From: Brassica napus
Taxonomy: Eukaryota; Streptophyta; Magnoliopsida; Brassicales; Brassicaceae
Assembly: GCF_020379485.1 (NCBI RefSeq)
Contig: NC_063448.1
Location: 12,423,726 to 12,487,725 of the forward strand
Reading direction: 5' to 3'
DNA length: 64,000 nt
Shown here piece by piece: positions 34,653 through 47,338 of this stretch (positions are counted from its first letter, which is position 1; every line of letters starts with the position of its first letter). A program made the translations under genes and the position numbers. The notes under the pieces were generated by a model. The model was not told where the DNA came from, searched no databases, and saw only the letters and a list, made by a program, of their open reading frames with translations.

Positions 34653-35131
34653 AAAATATGGTTTAGTATTTGAATTTTAGTATACTGGTATTACTAATAT
34701 TTTTAATTTAAATAATTATAAAAACACATCGATTTCTCGGTTCGGTTTAAAATCGAACCGAACCATTCGGGTTAGGAAAATCTTCAACCGAATGGTTTGA
34801 AATAGACTTTGGTTCGGTTCGAATCGGTTTCAGTTCGGTTGTTCGGTTTGACTCGGTTCGGTTCGTTTTTTTTCACTCCTACTGTTGAGAAAGTGAAAAC
34901 TGTGGTTTAGTATTTGAATTTTAGTATACTGGTATTACTAATATTTTTAATTTAAATAATTATAAAAACACATCGATTTCTCGGTTCGGTTCGAACCGAA
35001 CCATTCGGGTTAGGAAAATCTTCAACCGAATGGTTTGAAATAGACTTTGGTTCGGTTTGAATCGGTTTCGGTTCGGTTGATTCGGTTTGACTCGGTTCGG
35101 TTCGGTTTTTTTTTTCACCCCTGCTGTTGAG
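34653..35131. repeat. Tandem duplication of the hAT right end (about 243 bp x 2)
   Basis: Two copies run from ggtttagtatttgaattttag through the cggttcggtt block to ctgttgagaaagtg. The first ends at about 34897 and the second at 35137. The duplication includes the target-site copy, so it arose after insertion. Confidence 0.88.
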
Positions 35132-35824
35132 AAAGTGGAAAAAAATACTCTGAACTTTACTCTTGGTTTGGGAGGTAGAATATATTAACGCTAATCACTG
35201 TTGCTTTTGTCCTTTTCCACCTTTTATATTTTCCTCTCATTTTTACTTTTCAATTTACTCCACTCTACTCTCGTAATTACTGGTCACAACCTATATTTGC
35301 CAATCAAAAGAAAACAATTTCCATCCACTTTGAGCTCAATACTGTTTAAATGAAGGTAAATAGTCATTTTATCCTCTCACTGTTTTTGCAGTGGAAAACC
35401 TGTTACGCTTGACTTTTACTTTTTCCTGTATTTATTACTCTGCATCTTTCTCTCCTAATTACTCCACTTGAGTTGCGCTCTATTACTCCATAATTTACCA
35501 ATCAATAGTATCGACAATTCCTCTCTTAAAAAAGTCTCAAGCCATTGGGTTGAACCAGCAATACAAGTTTTTCTTGGTCGGAATGGTGTACATTTTTTTG
35601 AGAGAAAGTATGAATATATCTTTTTTTGTCAACGAGAGAAAGTATGAATATATTCTAAGTTCAAGACTCCCACATCTTTTACCGCTAAAAAAAAAAAATA
35701 CTATTTTTGGTAAAAATAAAAAAAATACCATGCATCGTGAAATTTGGAACTTTTCAATTATAATCAGATTATGATGAATAAATAGCTAACGCTTTTTATC
35801 TTACATTTACTTACCAAACTTATA

Positions 35825-38091
35825 TCTATACTATTAAAACAGAATCATTCTTAGAATTATGCCCCTGACTTTTCCAATTAATTACAAAAATTTTCATTAC
35901 TTTTTTCAATTGTTTTTAATGGTTTTCGGAAATTAAAAGTCCAACAAATTATAAAGTAGCATGTTTATAACTAAACAAAACAGTCCAATAATTTAAACAA
36001 TTTATCCATCGTTTTTAAGCTAATTTCGTGTATGTTTACTAACACATCCATATTCGTTTGTGTTCTAACCATATACCCTAAAAGGCTAAAACTCTATTCA
36101 AACTCTAATTCTATTCAAACCCTATTAACACCATCAAAAATCCGTTGTCCAAAAAACTATACCAAATATATTGGAGTTTATTATAATGCCAATGTCTTAT
36201 TTAAAATTTTTTTATATGAAGTTGCTGAAATATATTAAATATTATCTTTTAGTAATATTAATTATACTATTATAGTATAGGGTTAGCATATTTCGAAATC
36301 ATTGGTTTTCAATGTTATTGACCTTTTAAACAGCCAATAATATTTAAATAATTAAATATTTATATTTACCAAATTTGGTATATAAATATAAATATAAAAC
36401 ATAATAAATAGAAACTCATAGATTTTCGGATTCAAATCAAATAAATTCCAAGAATATTTTCTATAACATCCATTTTCGTAATTGCTACATACAATAAATT
36501 CAAAAGATAATATATAGAAACAAAATTTTCCGATTTAACTAAATTAACTTGATGAACACGCAGAGAATATATTTTGTTTGACATGGTAACTGAATTTTCG
36601 AATACTAATCTTAAAAGATAAAGATATTCGATAATAAAGAGAAGATCCCCCAATTTTCTCCCCAAGTTTCTCCTAAAACCTAAGCATTCTCTTTTGTCGG
36701 TTTTAGGATACTTAAACCTGTTTTGGGTTGAGTTATAGAAAACAAAAGTTGGTCGTTGATTTGTAAGCTCAATTTACCAGTAACACTTCATGTAATTTTT
36801 GATCCAATAGGCTTTAAAGCTCAATTTTTACTTTTTTATATTCATTAAAATAAACATGGATAATTTTGTTCTTGTTAAAAATGGTTATTTATGAATTAAT
36901 TTTAAAATGGTTCTTATTTTGTATTATAAATGTTAATTTTAAAATAAAAAATCTTGATAGTTTTCGGGAAGTTATTATATATTGTAAGAGTTTTAAATAT
37001 AATTTATTTTCATTATTAAAATCAACTTCAATATATAGAGATTTATAAAAGATAAGAAATATTACTATGTAAGATATGGATTTCTCAATACAACGAAATC
37101 ACAAGAATATTACATGTTAAATATTCAAATTTAGCCGATTTTGTTCTAAAATACAAAAATGTGATTTTTAACCGTATTATCTAAAAAACAGGTACCGAAC
37201 CAGCACCAAATTAAACTCGAAACTTTATCGATTTTTTAATATTTTTATCCCAATCAAACTTAGAGCTAAACTAATTAATCTGAAACCAAACCTAAATTCA
37301 CAAATAGTCGAACGGTCCCTATATTTTTTAATTCAAAAAAACAAAATCACAACCGAAACCGAAAACAAAAAAAAAATTACAGTCGAACTGAAAATTGAAC
37401 GCCCGTGCCTAAACATATTAGTGAACAAATAAATGGATTAATAAATTTTTCAACGAAAAATTTTCCGCGCTTTCAAAGCGGGGGTCAAAATCATTTTTAG
37501 GATTCTGCCATTGATTTTCAACTTATTTACAATGGTATACCATTGTATTTAATTCTAATATAAATTTTATTTATTTGAAATAGACAACTGAATATTTTTT
37601 ATATTTATGGTAACTAATCTTTTCATATTTTTGTAAATAATAATAATTCTAATTTCTATGTAATCTATACTTTTATTTAATCTAAACATTTAATACCCTA
37701 ATTGTTGGTGGGTATATTAAAATAAGTTTTATTTGATATATTTTTAAATTAAATGTAATTATTTTCTAAATTGATGTTACATAAATTTCCTAAATATATG
37801 CGCTTACAAAACTAACATTCCACATAAATTCTAATTAACAATTTCTAATTATCTTTAAATTAATATTTAAAAACTTAAAATAAAATTGGATTTTTCTAAA
37901 CAAACCTATGATTAATAAGTAGATGTTTTTACAATTTTTTTTCGGTTTATTTCATCGAATATACAAAATATTTATCAAGTAAAAACGAGTTGAAAGAATA
38001 GATTTTTTATTTCTATTATGAACTAACAAACATGTTAATAATTTTATTAACAAAAATAATTATACGCTTTTGAAAGCGAATCAAAATCTAG
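35825..38091 (+). mobile_element. Helitron-like element (non-autonomous)
   Basis: The left end TCTATACTATTAAAACAGAATC follows an A, and the right end CGCTTTTGAAAGCG-AATCAAAATCTAG is followed by T. This is the Helitron layout: 5' TC, a short GC-rich hairpin (38065-38078) about 10 bases from a 3' CTRR, inserted between A and T with no target duplication. The interior is AT-rich without Rep/helicase. A second terminator-like hairpin, CGCTTTCAAAGCG followed by gggtcaaaatc, lies at about 37467-37480. Confidence 0.75.
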
Positions 38092-39250
38092 TTTAACTTT
38101 TAAAGTATAAATCTTCTTATTTGAAGTACCATGTTGATTTGAACTGAGATGTGTATATAGGAGAGAGAGACACGATACTATCTCATATATATAATATATT
38201 TGGCGCGTAATACTTTTGATTGATATAAGAAAATAAGCAAATCAAATAAAAGAAGGGTACTGATTGATGGTGTCCCATAATCATCAAAGTTTTTGGCCCC
38301 CTTATCGTTTTCCATATATTTTAATTGAAATGATGTCATGCCGAGTAGGGTTTTTAAGAACTATTGTTAAAGGAGATATAGCAAATTTAGTTTCAAGAGC
38401 TTTTAATGTTATCTCCGCCTCAAAAATATATATTTGAATTATTTCTCCAAACAAGCTGCTTCACCTTAAATTATGTTTTTACCTGTTTGTCGGAAAATTA
38501 GAACTGGTTTTATTCCATGTTTGTTGATATAGATAACTCTTGCAGTACTCAAGAACACAAGGATCGAGTTAATTATATCTTATGACACTGTCTGGTGAGT
38601 TATAACTTTGAGAAATAGTTTTCATTGAAAACAGCATTACAAAACCCATTTGAATCGGCTGAATGAAAGTAGTTTTCTTAAGAACAAAAAATGGTGGCTA
38701 GCCTTAATTAAATAAATGGTGGCTATCTACCAAGACGAATAAACCTGCAGTTACTCACACGACTGCAATCAAGCTTAGTCATGCTTGGCTTGATGTCCCG
38801 GACTCAACGATGCTAAGACGGTTAAATCTTTATCGAAAATTCCGTTCCATTTAACCATGCCTTCAAATCAAATTGCTCTTACCTTTTTAAAAGCATCCAC
38901 TCTCGTTTTTTTGGAAAACTCTTAACGTGTACTGTACAGCTCAACTTGTCAAGTACTGTTTTTTTTGGGTGAAAGTTGTCAAGTATTGATAATCAGAAAA
39001 AGGTGGATACAATATAATGTTAAATAGCTTTCATTTATTTTCTAAGTTTCTAGATGATAATTACCAGACTTAAAAAAAATCACTAACCTTTTTCTCAAAC
39101 TCTATGTGACTTTGTGAATAGTCACAATACAGTTTCAGTATAAAAATTTTGGTACTATTTTTATAAACTGATGATTAAAACACGTAAAAGTTTTCACATT
39201 TTTTAGGTTCGAAAGTTGTAAAATACGGCAGAAGTGAACCTTGACCTAAG
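38092..39250. other. Intergenic, no gene seen
   Basis: AT-rich host DNA between the Helitron and the G-box region. No coding exons or TE ends that I can support. Confidence 0.5.
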
Positions 39251-39356
39251 TACAAAACCTTAAGGAAAAAGTGAATGATATGGGTAAGCTGGATAGACTC
39301 GGGAGGGGTGCGATTGGATATGGTATTGGCCAAGTACCGATGTTTCCGACCGCCTC

Positions 39357-39432
39357 CACGTGGCCACACTGCTTGCCTTTCACTTTCATGCTCTGACCTT
39401 TTGACTGCACGTGACTCTTGTCTGTGCACGTG
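39357..39432. promoter_or_regulatory. Cluster of three G-boxes (CACGTG)
   Basis: CACGTG at 39357-39362 (in ccacgtggcc, a strong ABRE/G-box core), 39408-39413 and 39427-39432, in an island less AT-rich than its surroundings (about 39270-39620). G-boxes bind bZIP and bHLH (PIF-type) factors. No adjacent coding gene is seen; the nearest, AHL27, starts 11.4 kb to the right. Confidence 0.6.
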
Positions 39433-39439
39433 CGGATCA

Positions 39440-40926
39440 AGCCAACGTGTCCGGTTTAAGTACATTGCACCGAGCCCTAAATCGGCAGGTTGCGCCGATG
39501 AACAGTTCGTGGGTCCCGTTCGTCATGAGGATGGACGGTTTTGATATGCTTTTACAGAGGCCCACATGGTTTAGCCCACATGCGTCCACGTTGAGGAGCT
39601 TTAGGTGTTATATGGGTGCAGTAAAGTGCAGTTAAAAATTAGGACAACAAGTCACGGTCCGATGAGGTCCAAGTATTAATGGGTCGGATCCAGTTTAGTC
39701 ACTTCAATAAATAGGCAACTAGGTGATAACCTTGCGCGGAATGTGATTATTTGTTTCGTTATTTTTTAATAAAAAGACATTAATCTGTTTGATCTGCATA
39801 TCGGTTCGATTTTAGGTTATTTTTTTGTTTTTAATCTCCTAAAATATAACCGTCATTTTTAATCAATATTTATTTGGTTTGTTCGGTTAAAATGTTTGAT
39901 GTTTTTGGTTTTTTTTTCCTGTGATAATCAAAAATTATTATTATTTGTTTGTTTTCATGTTATGAATCTTAAATAGTCGTGATGTCGAACCAATGGTTTC
40001 ATATTATAGTTCTAAATGGATAATAGTTAAAAAAAGAAATTATTAAGACAAATCATTTTACTATAATTTGGTCGATAGTGAAAGAAGCATTAAAAAAAAT
40101 AATATTTTAACTTCCAAAAAATTAGATATTTCTGTTGTGGTAAATACTTAGTTATAAGGTGCTCACGTCAATGTGCACATGTATGTGTATGTACAAGTAT
40201 ATAAAGATGATTGATAAATATATAAATATACTGCTAATTAATATTAAATGACATTTTTTTCAAAATAATACATGAAAAATAAAATTCTTAAAATGAAATT
40301 ATTTAAAAACAAAAATATTGGAAAATTTATATAAAACTATAATATATAACTTATATATAATTATGTAAATATATGTATATATATATATATGCATATAACG
40401 GATTAAATTGGATATCCGTTCCTATAAATATTGATATTTTTGATTTTTTTTTCGGATATTGCATTTTAGTATTTGATTTGCTTCGTAGAGTGACGTATAT
40501 CTAGATTTTTCGGTTTGAATTAAAACGAATAACAAATCAAATCAAAATTTATGAATAATTTGTCCAGCTCTATTCATAAACAGTAAAAATAACGTAAAGA
40601 AGAACCATGCATATGAGTTTTATATTAAAAAAACGTAAAATGCATAGTGTGAACATATTTATGTAGAGTTTAGTTGTGAAGCTCTCTACATGTGACATGT
40701 GTTCATTTTAGTGTAAGCGCATTTATTACAATACTTCTACACGTGTTATATGTCTAATTTAGTGTGAACGCATTTATTACGATACTTGTCCTTTAATATA
40801 TAAGAGATTATTTGGATGGGTTACAGTGATACAGTTGGTAATTGTTTTTTGGAGTTATCGAACTTTTTTTTTTTTGTAACAATCGAATGTGTTTTTTAGG
40901 TCCAACAAAAAATTCATTTTTACTTT
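39440..40926. other. Intergenic, no gene seen
   Basis: AT-rich after 39760. A short direct repeat (tagtgtaagcgcatttattac and tagtgtgaacgcatttattac) lies at 40710-40790. Open frames of 74-96 codons at 39175-39635 overlap the G-box island on both strands and resemble no family. Confidence 0.45.
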
Positions 40927-40931
40927 AGTCT
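40927..40931. repeat. Copia target-site duplication, left copy
   Basis: agtct directly before the LTR; identical to 46580-46584. Confidence 0.9.
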
Positions 40932-41197
40932 TGTTGTAAACTTAAGGATTGGAATCTGTAAGTTCTTCGTCTTATTACTCAATCATAAGGTGCCCTTATA
41001 TATGAGAATTACAAAGAGATAAAAGGAAAGACATAAATATGAAAATTGTACAAATACGAGGAAAAAGGAAACTAGGGTTTCCCCTTTACTAAGCCGCCTC
41101 TCTCTCCTCTCTCTCTCCTGTGACCGCCTCTCTCTCTAGATGTTGGGCCGGTTATGGACCGGACCGGTTATGGACATCCATCATATGATTTATAACA
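40932..41197 (-). repeat. 3' LTR of the Copia element
   Basis: 266 bp beginning tgttgtaaacttaagg and ending tgatttataaca on the plus strand. Relative to the 5' LTR it has an extra CT-rich and ggaccgg-rich stretch of about 50 bases. Confidence 0.9.
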
Positions 41198-41199
41198 CT

Positions 41200-44100
41200 C
41201 CTCCTTGGATGCCATAACCATACAGGGATTGTAATACGCTTTGGATGTTGCCTCATTAAAACCTTACCAGGAAAACCCAGTGGGACAAAACCATGTTGAA
41301 GGAAAAAGAGTACAACACGTATACTCCCCCTGATTTGTACCTCCGTATATGTCCTTCAAGTTGGCGCATCCCAACCTGATGGTTGAGCTTCATGGACGCT
41401 AATGACTAATGGTCTCAATACCAAGGTAAAGTAGTGCTACCGGGTTTCAAAGACATAACTTGCCAGGGATCTATCATTGTGGATCCGAGAGATAACCTGT
41501 ATCAATCAAAACATATTTACCCTTCTTTGGGTTTAGGTTAGTATAATGTAATCTCAAATTTTAGTTCCTTATAGGTAACATAGGATGTATTTTATCATGT
41601 CCCAGTCCCTTATGTTCGGACATGACCTAAACCTAGACAATAGGTTTACATCAATACTCATGTCCGGATGTGTATGACATGACAAATACATCAAGGCAAG
41701 GCACCAATAGTACTTAAGGTAAGGGACGTGTATGTCTTTATTTCCAGTGCCTCATGGTCGAACATGAGCTAAACATATATAAGAGATTCACGACAAGAAC
41801 ACATGTCCGGCCTAGTATGGCTTGCCTATTACATCAAGGCGCCAATGGCACTTGGGTAAGGGACTTTACCGGACCAATGACATATTTCTTGTCCTTCTTG
41901 GGACCAAAGGATCAGTGTCCAAGTCAGGGGTACTCACGACCATGTCCTTTTTGGGACTTACAATGGGTTTGTGTCCGGACCAGGGGACCTTATGAGACAA
42001 CTTAATGGGCGAGCTTTGGTCCATGTTAAAACCGTTTGAATACCTTTCTATAAGTCTTTTGATGCACAAGGATTCCATCTTTTAAGATGTTCAATTTGTA
42101 ATCCTAAACAAAACTTTGTTTGTCCCAAATTTTCATTTTAATCTCTTTCTTTAGATAATCGTTTGAAAGTCTCTCCAGAGGTTCCTAGGATATTTTAGAT
42201 CATTAACATATGCTTGTATACTTTAGTTCTCGAGAACCTGTTGCATTTGACAACTCAATACCCTCTGGGACTTTTATATATATCTCATTATCCAGTGGAC
42301 CATACAAGTAGGCGGTTTCTACATCCTTTAACCGCAAGTCTATTTTTCTTCTTTTATGGCCAGACTTGTTAGGAATCTAAATGTTTGTTGTATCCACAAG
42401 AGGGGAGTATGTCTCCTCATAATTGATTCCTGGTCTTTGTGGAATCCTTGTGCATATGGCCGTGCCTTATATCTTGCTATCTCACCATGTATCATTTCTT
42501 TCACAAAGACTCATTTTTGTCCAACTGATTTCACATCTAGAGGTGTCCGAATTATAGGACCAAAACCTCTCTTTTTTTAATGAACTTAACTCCACGCCCC
42601 CTTTCCATTTGATCTAATCTGATTTGTTGAGTGCACTCATGTATGGACGTGGGTTCATGATCCTCATTCATTTCATAATCTCAAGTGCTACACTGCATGC
42701 AAATATATCATCAATGTCGACATTCTTTCTCTTGTTCCATTTGTGTCCCGGACATGACATAACTTATTGAGGTTTCATTATGATCTTCAGTACCCTGAAG
42801 CTTGGCGTCCCAAGCCTAATTGTTAGGCACCTTAGGTACAACCATGTTTATGGTTTCCTCATCCACGGCCGTGGCTTTTAAGTTTGTTCATCTTAGGATC
42901 GACCATGTCTAGGATTCCCTCGTCCACAGATTTATTAGCACCTTTCTTTAATATTCGAGGGATCTATTCTTTGGAACCTATTGGTCTACCACGTTTCAAA
43001 CGTGCCTTAGACTCAGTAGCAACTTTATTGTGTCCTTCTTGAACATCAATTCGAATTTAGTGCATTTACAGCTGGTATATATGACTTAGTCATTCTATTC
43101 TGGTCAATAACGGAATCTGGCAATTGGTTAAGCTAGCTTTTGTATAATCTTTTGGACTTCTAAATCTCATTCTTGAGTCCGAGGATCTTGCCAATGTAAG
43201 GATGTATGATTCCATGTAATTTATTTTTACTCTTTTACCAGCTTATTACTTTCTCTCCCTAATCTGTGTACCTGGCCTCAAACTGATCACCCATATTTGG
43301 CTAAAGGTACTTAATAATCGTGGGAGAATCATATCCAACATATATCTCCATCCTCCTTTGAGGTCCAATCTTAGTTATATGTGGTGGAGTAATTTGTATA
43401 TAGACGGCACATCCAAATGTCTTACGATGGGATATGTCTGGCTCTTGACCCGTTATCTAATCGATGGAAAATATCTTTGCTCACTAAATGGCCTGATACG
43501 TATTAACTTAGATGCATGTAAATTTCGTCTGGCCCAATCTGTGACTGGGAGTTTTGACCTTATAAGTAATGGTCTAGCAATCAGCTGTATGTGTTTAATA
43601 AAAGATTTCGGCCAAGCCGTACTTGGTATGGACATGTATAACAGAATTGTCCACACTTACCCCCATGGACATACCATAATCATTTATATGCTTGAGACAT
43701 GTATTCACCAGTTTATTATTTACTTAGTCTCTTTGACTGGTGATGGCCTATCAATGAGTTTCCCTTGTGTACATGCTACATACGTGAGATTCTTTGGGAT
43801 AACTCATTCTTTCTTTCAATGTGTGCTCATTTGTATATCAATTTCGCATCATGTTTGAACCAGGATGGTCAATCCGGTTATGCCATAAAGTGAATATTTT
43901 TCGCAGGCATTTAGCCTCTATCATCCTGATCTTGGCATAGTAAAGACCAGTAGAGAACGCAGATATAGTTTCGACCATTTTTCTATGGTCTTGGGCGAAT
44001 TTTATATATCTAAAAAATGAACTTTTTATTTCCTTTGCCCATTGTTTCAATATGGAAACCACTCTTATATCTTTTAAACTCAATGGGCTTCTATGAGTGA

Positions 44101-44830
44101 ATATAAATCATTAAATTTATTTAGTCTGGTCGTAGCTTATCATGAGAATGGCTATACCCGCAACTATATTTCTTATAAACTTTTATATTTGAAAAATCAT
44201 TCATTCCTTTTATTAAGTTCGGAGCAAACAAAGCAATAAAATAAATTCAAAGTGATAAAACAAAGTAAGTATAAAAGCAAAAAAAAACACATAAGTCGAA
44301 ATCAACATTATTCTTTTAGGCAATCAGAAGTTTTATATTCCGTAGGATCATCTCTTTCATGATCAAAATCATCTTTATCATCTTTATATACCAAGTGGGC
44401 TTCATGATTCTTCCCTTTCATACTCTCTTGATAGAGGTCACAAAGATGTTTGGAAGTCCTACATATCTTAGCCCAATGGTTCCCCATTCCACATCTATGG
44501 CACACTGATTTGGTCGAGCTTTGTGGTTTAAAGGATATACCACGGTCTCTGCCTCGACCATGGTATCAAATTAGGTTGATACCCACGGCCTTTGCCATAG
44601 TGGTTCCTATAGCCAAATGTATAATAGTGGCCATGGCCACGTCCTTTCTACCCTCCACAGTCATGGCTGTGTGGTCTATCATTCTGGACGTGGTTAGATT
44701 GTTTGGATTCTTTTTTTTTCTTTTGCGGCCTTATTGGCTTCCGGTAATGGGGTTGATCCAGGATGTCTCAATTCATTGTTTCTCATCAGTATTGGAGGCT
44801 TGGCTAGAAATAGACTCATTCATGAACTTG
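41200..44830 (-). pseudogene. Copia gag-pol remnants
   Basis: Recognisable pieces only. A nucleocapsid zinc knuckle, CHRCGMGNHWAKICRTSKHL (44308-44505), with the full CX2CX4HX4C spacing. A pre-integrase box, IRMIEAKCLRKIFTLWHNRI then DHPGSNMMRN (43838-44083). Short open stretches of integrase and reverse transcriptase lie further left, e.g. 41866-42078. Frames change every few dozen codons and no catalytic centre can be read intact. The copy cannot supply its own proteins. Confidence 0.75.
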
Positions 44831-46367
44831 TAGTTCTGAATTTTGAGATTCTTCCATAGCTTTTGGTAATAACACCTTTCTTTGGTGATCATATCTCGAT
44901 TTGAATTCTGTCCAAAGGTCTAGAGGATTCTCAATTGTCAAATACTGATCTTTGAGACTCTCAATAAGATGATAGCGAATAATTAATATTGCCCTGTAAC
45001 AATCTTTCTCATTTGGTATTATTGCCTTCTATGATACATTCACCAAGTCTTTTTGACTTTAGGATAATCTTTGTATCCAATGCCCACTGTAAATAATTAT
45101 CTCCAGAGAGATTTAGGGCAGAAAAATCCAGGTTGATTTTCGACATCTCCAATCATAGATTACATAATTTAGCAATTCTAATGATCAAACAAAGCAATAA
45201 GCCTTAACGGCCAACAAGGAAGCCTCACGGCCAACAATGAAGCCTCACGGCCAAGACAGATAACAAGCCGCACGGCTATGAATGCAATCAGTTCGGTTTA
45301 ATGCATTAAGTTCATTGCAATCCTAGCATATATGATTTCTATCAGTTCATGATGCAATCAAAACCTCTCGGCCAAGTCAAAGAACAATCACACGGCATAT
45401 TTGATTTCAATGCAATACCATTCTAGCATAAGGTTCTAGGTGTAATTGCAATCAATCAATGTGATCAAGTTAGGTATGAATGCAACAAGGCCGCACGGCC
45501 ACGAGATGATATGATCTTAGTGATTTTAATTTAAAACTATCAAAGCTATCAATATTAGGGTTTCAATACCAAATTCTAGTTTAAACAATCTTAACAACAG
45601 TTCTAGGTGATCAAAACAATCAATCAAGATTCAAATTCAAACAGTCAAAACCGATTTTCAAATTAGGGTTTAGGGTTTCGATTTTGATGTTAGATCAAAG
45701 GAGATTGTTTTGAGATTAAAAACCATCAAAGATTTTGATTTTAATTGATCAATAGATCAATCTCGATTTAGGGTTTGGGGTATCGAACTTTTGAGCTTCG
45801 ATTTACTCATTAGGGTTTGATCTATTATCCTATGGCTTTTATCATAAAGATTAGGATTTTAGGGTCTCATTCTTTATCAACCAATCCAAATTCGATCATA
45901 GGTTCTTAGATTTCGAATTACCTTATAACCTAGATGATTGTTGAAACTGGACCACCAAGAAGGATGAACCGCGAGCTGCAATACGAACAGGAACGAACGC
46001 GAGCTATCCACGAGCTGGACACGAGCTGATCAGGAACACCTTGATCGTCGGATGCGCGCTGACTGCGAGCTGGACACGCACGGATTGAAGTTGCCGGAGA
46101 CGTGAGCTGGAATGGGTCGAGTCACTCCTATCGAGTCGCGAACGTCGGATCGGGAACACGGGCCGTCCGGGATGCGAGCTGAGGCTGAGGTCATCTGAGT
46201 GCTGAGCTGAGACGGATCGCGAGATGAGGCTATCGGATCGGGAACGCCTCGGATCGGGATGCAAGAGACGCGATCGGGAATTAGGGTTCGTCGGGTCGCG
46301 GCTAGGTTTTAGGGGTTTTTCGATTTGGTTTCTTAGCTCAGGGATTTAGAGTTTCGTGCTGATAACG

Positions 46368-46579
46368 TGTTGTAAACTTAAGGACTGAAATCTGTAAGTT
46401 CTTCATCTTATTACTCAATCATAAGGTGCCTTTATATATGAGAATTACAAAGAGATAAAAGGAAAGACATAAATATGGAAATTGCAAGGAAAAAGGAAAC
46501 TAGGGTTTCCCCTTTACTAAGCCGCTTCTCTCTCCTCTCTCTAGGCCGGTTATGGACATTTATCATATGATTTATAACA
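46368..46579 (-). repeat. 5' LTR of the Copia element
   Basis: 212 bp, otherwise over 90 percent alike to the left LTR by eye. It is shorter because of deletions near the CT-rich block and near aaatacgagg. Confidence 0.9.
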
Positions 46580-46584
46580 AGTCT
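46580..46584. repeat. Copia target-site duplication, right copy
   Basis: agtct directly after the right LTR. Confidence 0.9.
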
Positions 46585-47337
46585 GTATGGAAGTGATTAT
46601 CAATGAATTCGGTTTAGTTTTTCGGTCAAAAGATTGTAAAAGATAAATTTATGATAAAATTATTGTTGAAAAAGCTAATCTTTTTCAATATATAGTTTAT
46701 TCGGACACTTAATACTAATAAACGAGTATATTTTGCTGTCAATTTCGTGTAAGTGTGTAACCAGTTTTGGTAAAAGATATTGGAGACCAAACTATTTTGA
46801 CTGACCTATTTGCCGTCTAAATTATTTATATCGGCTTAACAACTTGGCTACTCCATATAAGTACTTCAAATTATATGATAGGAATTGTAATTCAGTGGTC
46901 TAGTATTCGAGGTGAGGTAAACCCCCTATGATATGAATTACAATTCCGCATTGATGAACCATTAGCTTTCTCTAAAATTATCAATAAAAAGGGTCCACTT
47001 CGTTTTATGATATTTAAAGGAATATATATCCTCATCTATAATAATAAAGGACCATTATCAAGATTGAATGTTCTTAGTTATGCGGCTTATGCCCTCTCCC
47101 ATGACAATAAAAGTGGATATTAATAAATATCAAATGTAACAAGTGGGAAACTTTAGTAAGAACATTGATTCATCGATATCCAATTAGCTCGGGTTCAACA
47201 CAACACGTTATTTGGCAGTAACACACAAATGCAAAAATATATAGAGAACACGTCGAGTTCAAAAAGAAATTATTAATCAACAAAGCATGGTTAATTAATT
47301 ATTGTTCTGCAACGCCTAAAATTACCATTTTTTTACA
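46585..47337. other. Intergenic, no gene seen
   Basis: AT-rich host DNA between the Copia element and a Stowaway MITE. Confidence 0.5.
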
Positions 47338-47338
47338 A

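Larger units (their letters stand above)
30037..35123. mobile_element. hAT-like non-autonomous element carrying nested insertions
   Basis: Left end TAGGGGTTGACACTTCGG and inverted right end CAGGGGTGAAAAAAAAAACC, with perfect 8-bp target duplications, match hAT elements ((T/C)AGGG termini, 8-bp TSD). Both ends are rich in cggttcggtt repeats. It has no transposase of its own; it has been enlarged by a MULE (30569-33318), by copies of a Helitron-like 5' segment, and by tandem duplication of its right end. Confidence 0.7.
40932..46579 (-). mobile_element. Copia-type LTR retrotransposon, complete in structure, coding region decayed
   Basis: Two LTRs with TGTT...AACA ends enclose 5.2 kb and are flanked by a perfect AGTCT duplication. 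Minus orientation is shown by a polypurine tract (AAGGAGGAG) next to the left LTR, a primer-binding-like TTATCAGCACG next to the right LTR, and gag and integrase pieces on the minus strand. The order gag zinc knuckle (44.5 kb), then GAG_pre-integrase HPG box (43.9 kb), then the rest of pol to the left is as in Copia. The leader (about 45180-45520) holds repeated cacggcc blocks. Confidence 0.88.

Noticed and set aside
39175..39635. Overlapping 74-96-codon frames on both strands as a small gene
   Set aside because: Frames in both directions with no domain; the regular feature here is the G-box cluster, so regulatory DNA is more likely.
43358..43858. 166-codon plus-strand frame
   Set aside because: Antisense to the decayed Copia integrase region; no domain.
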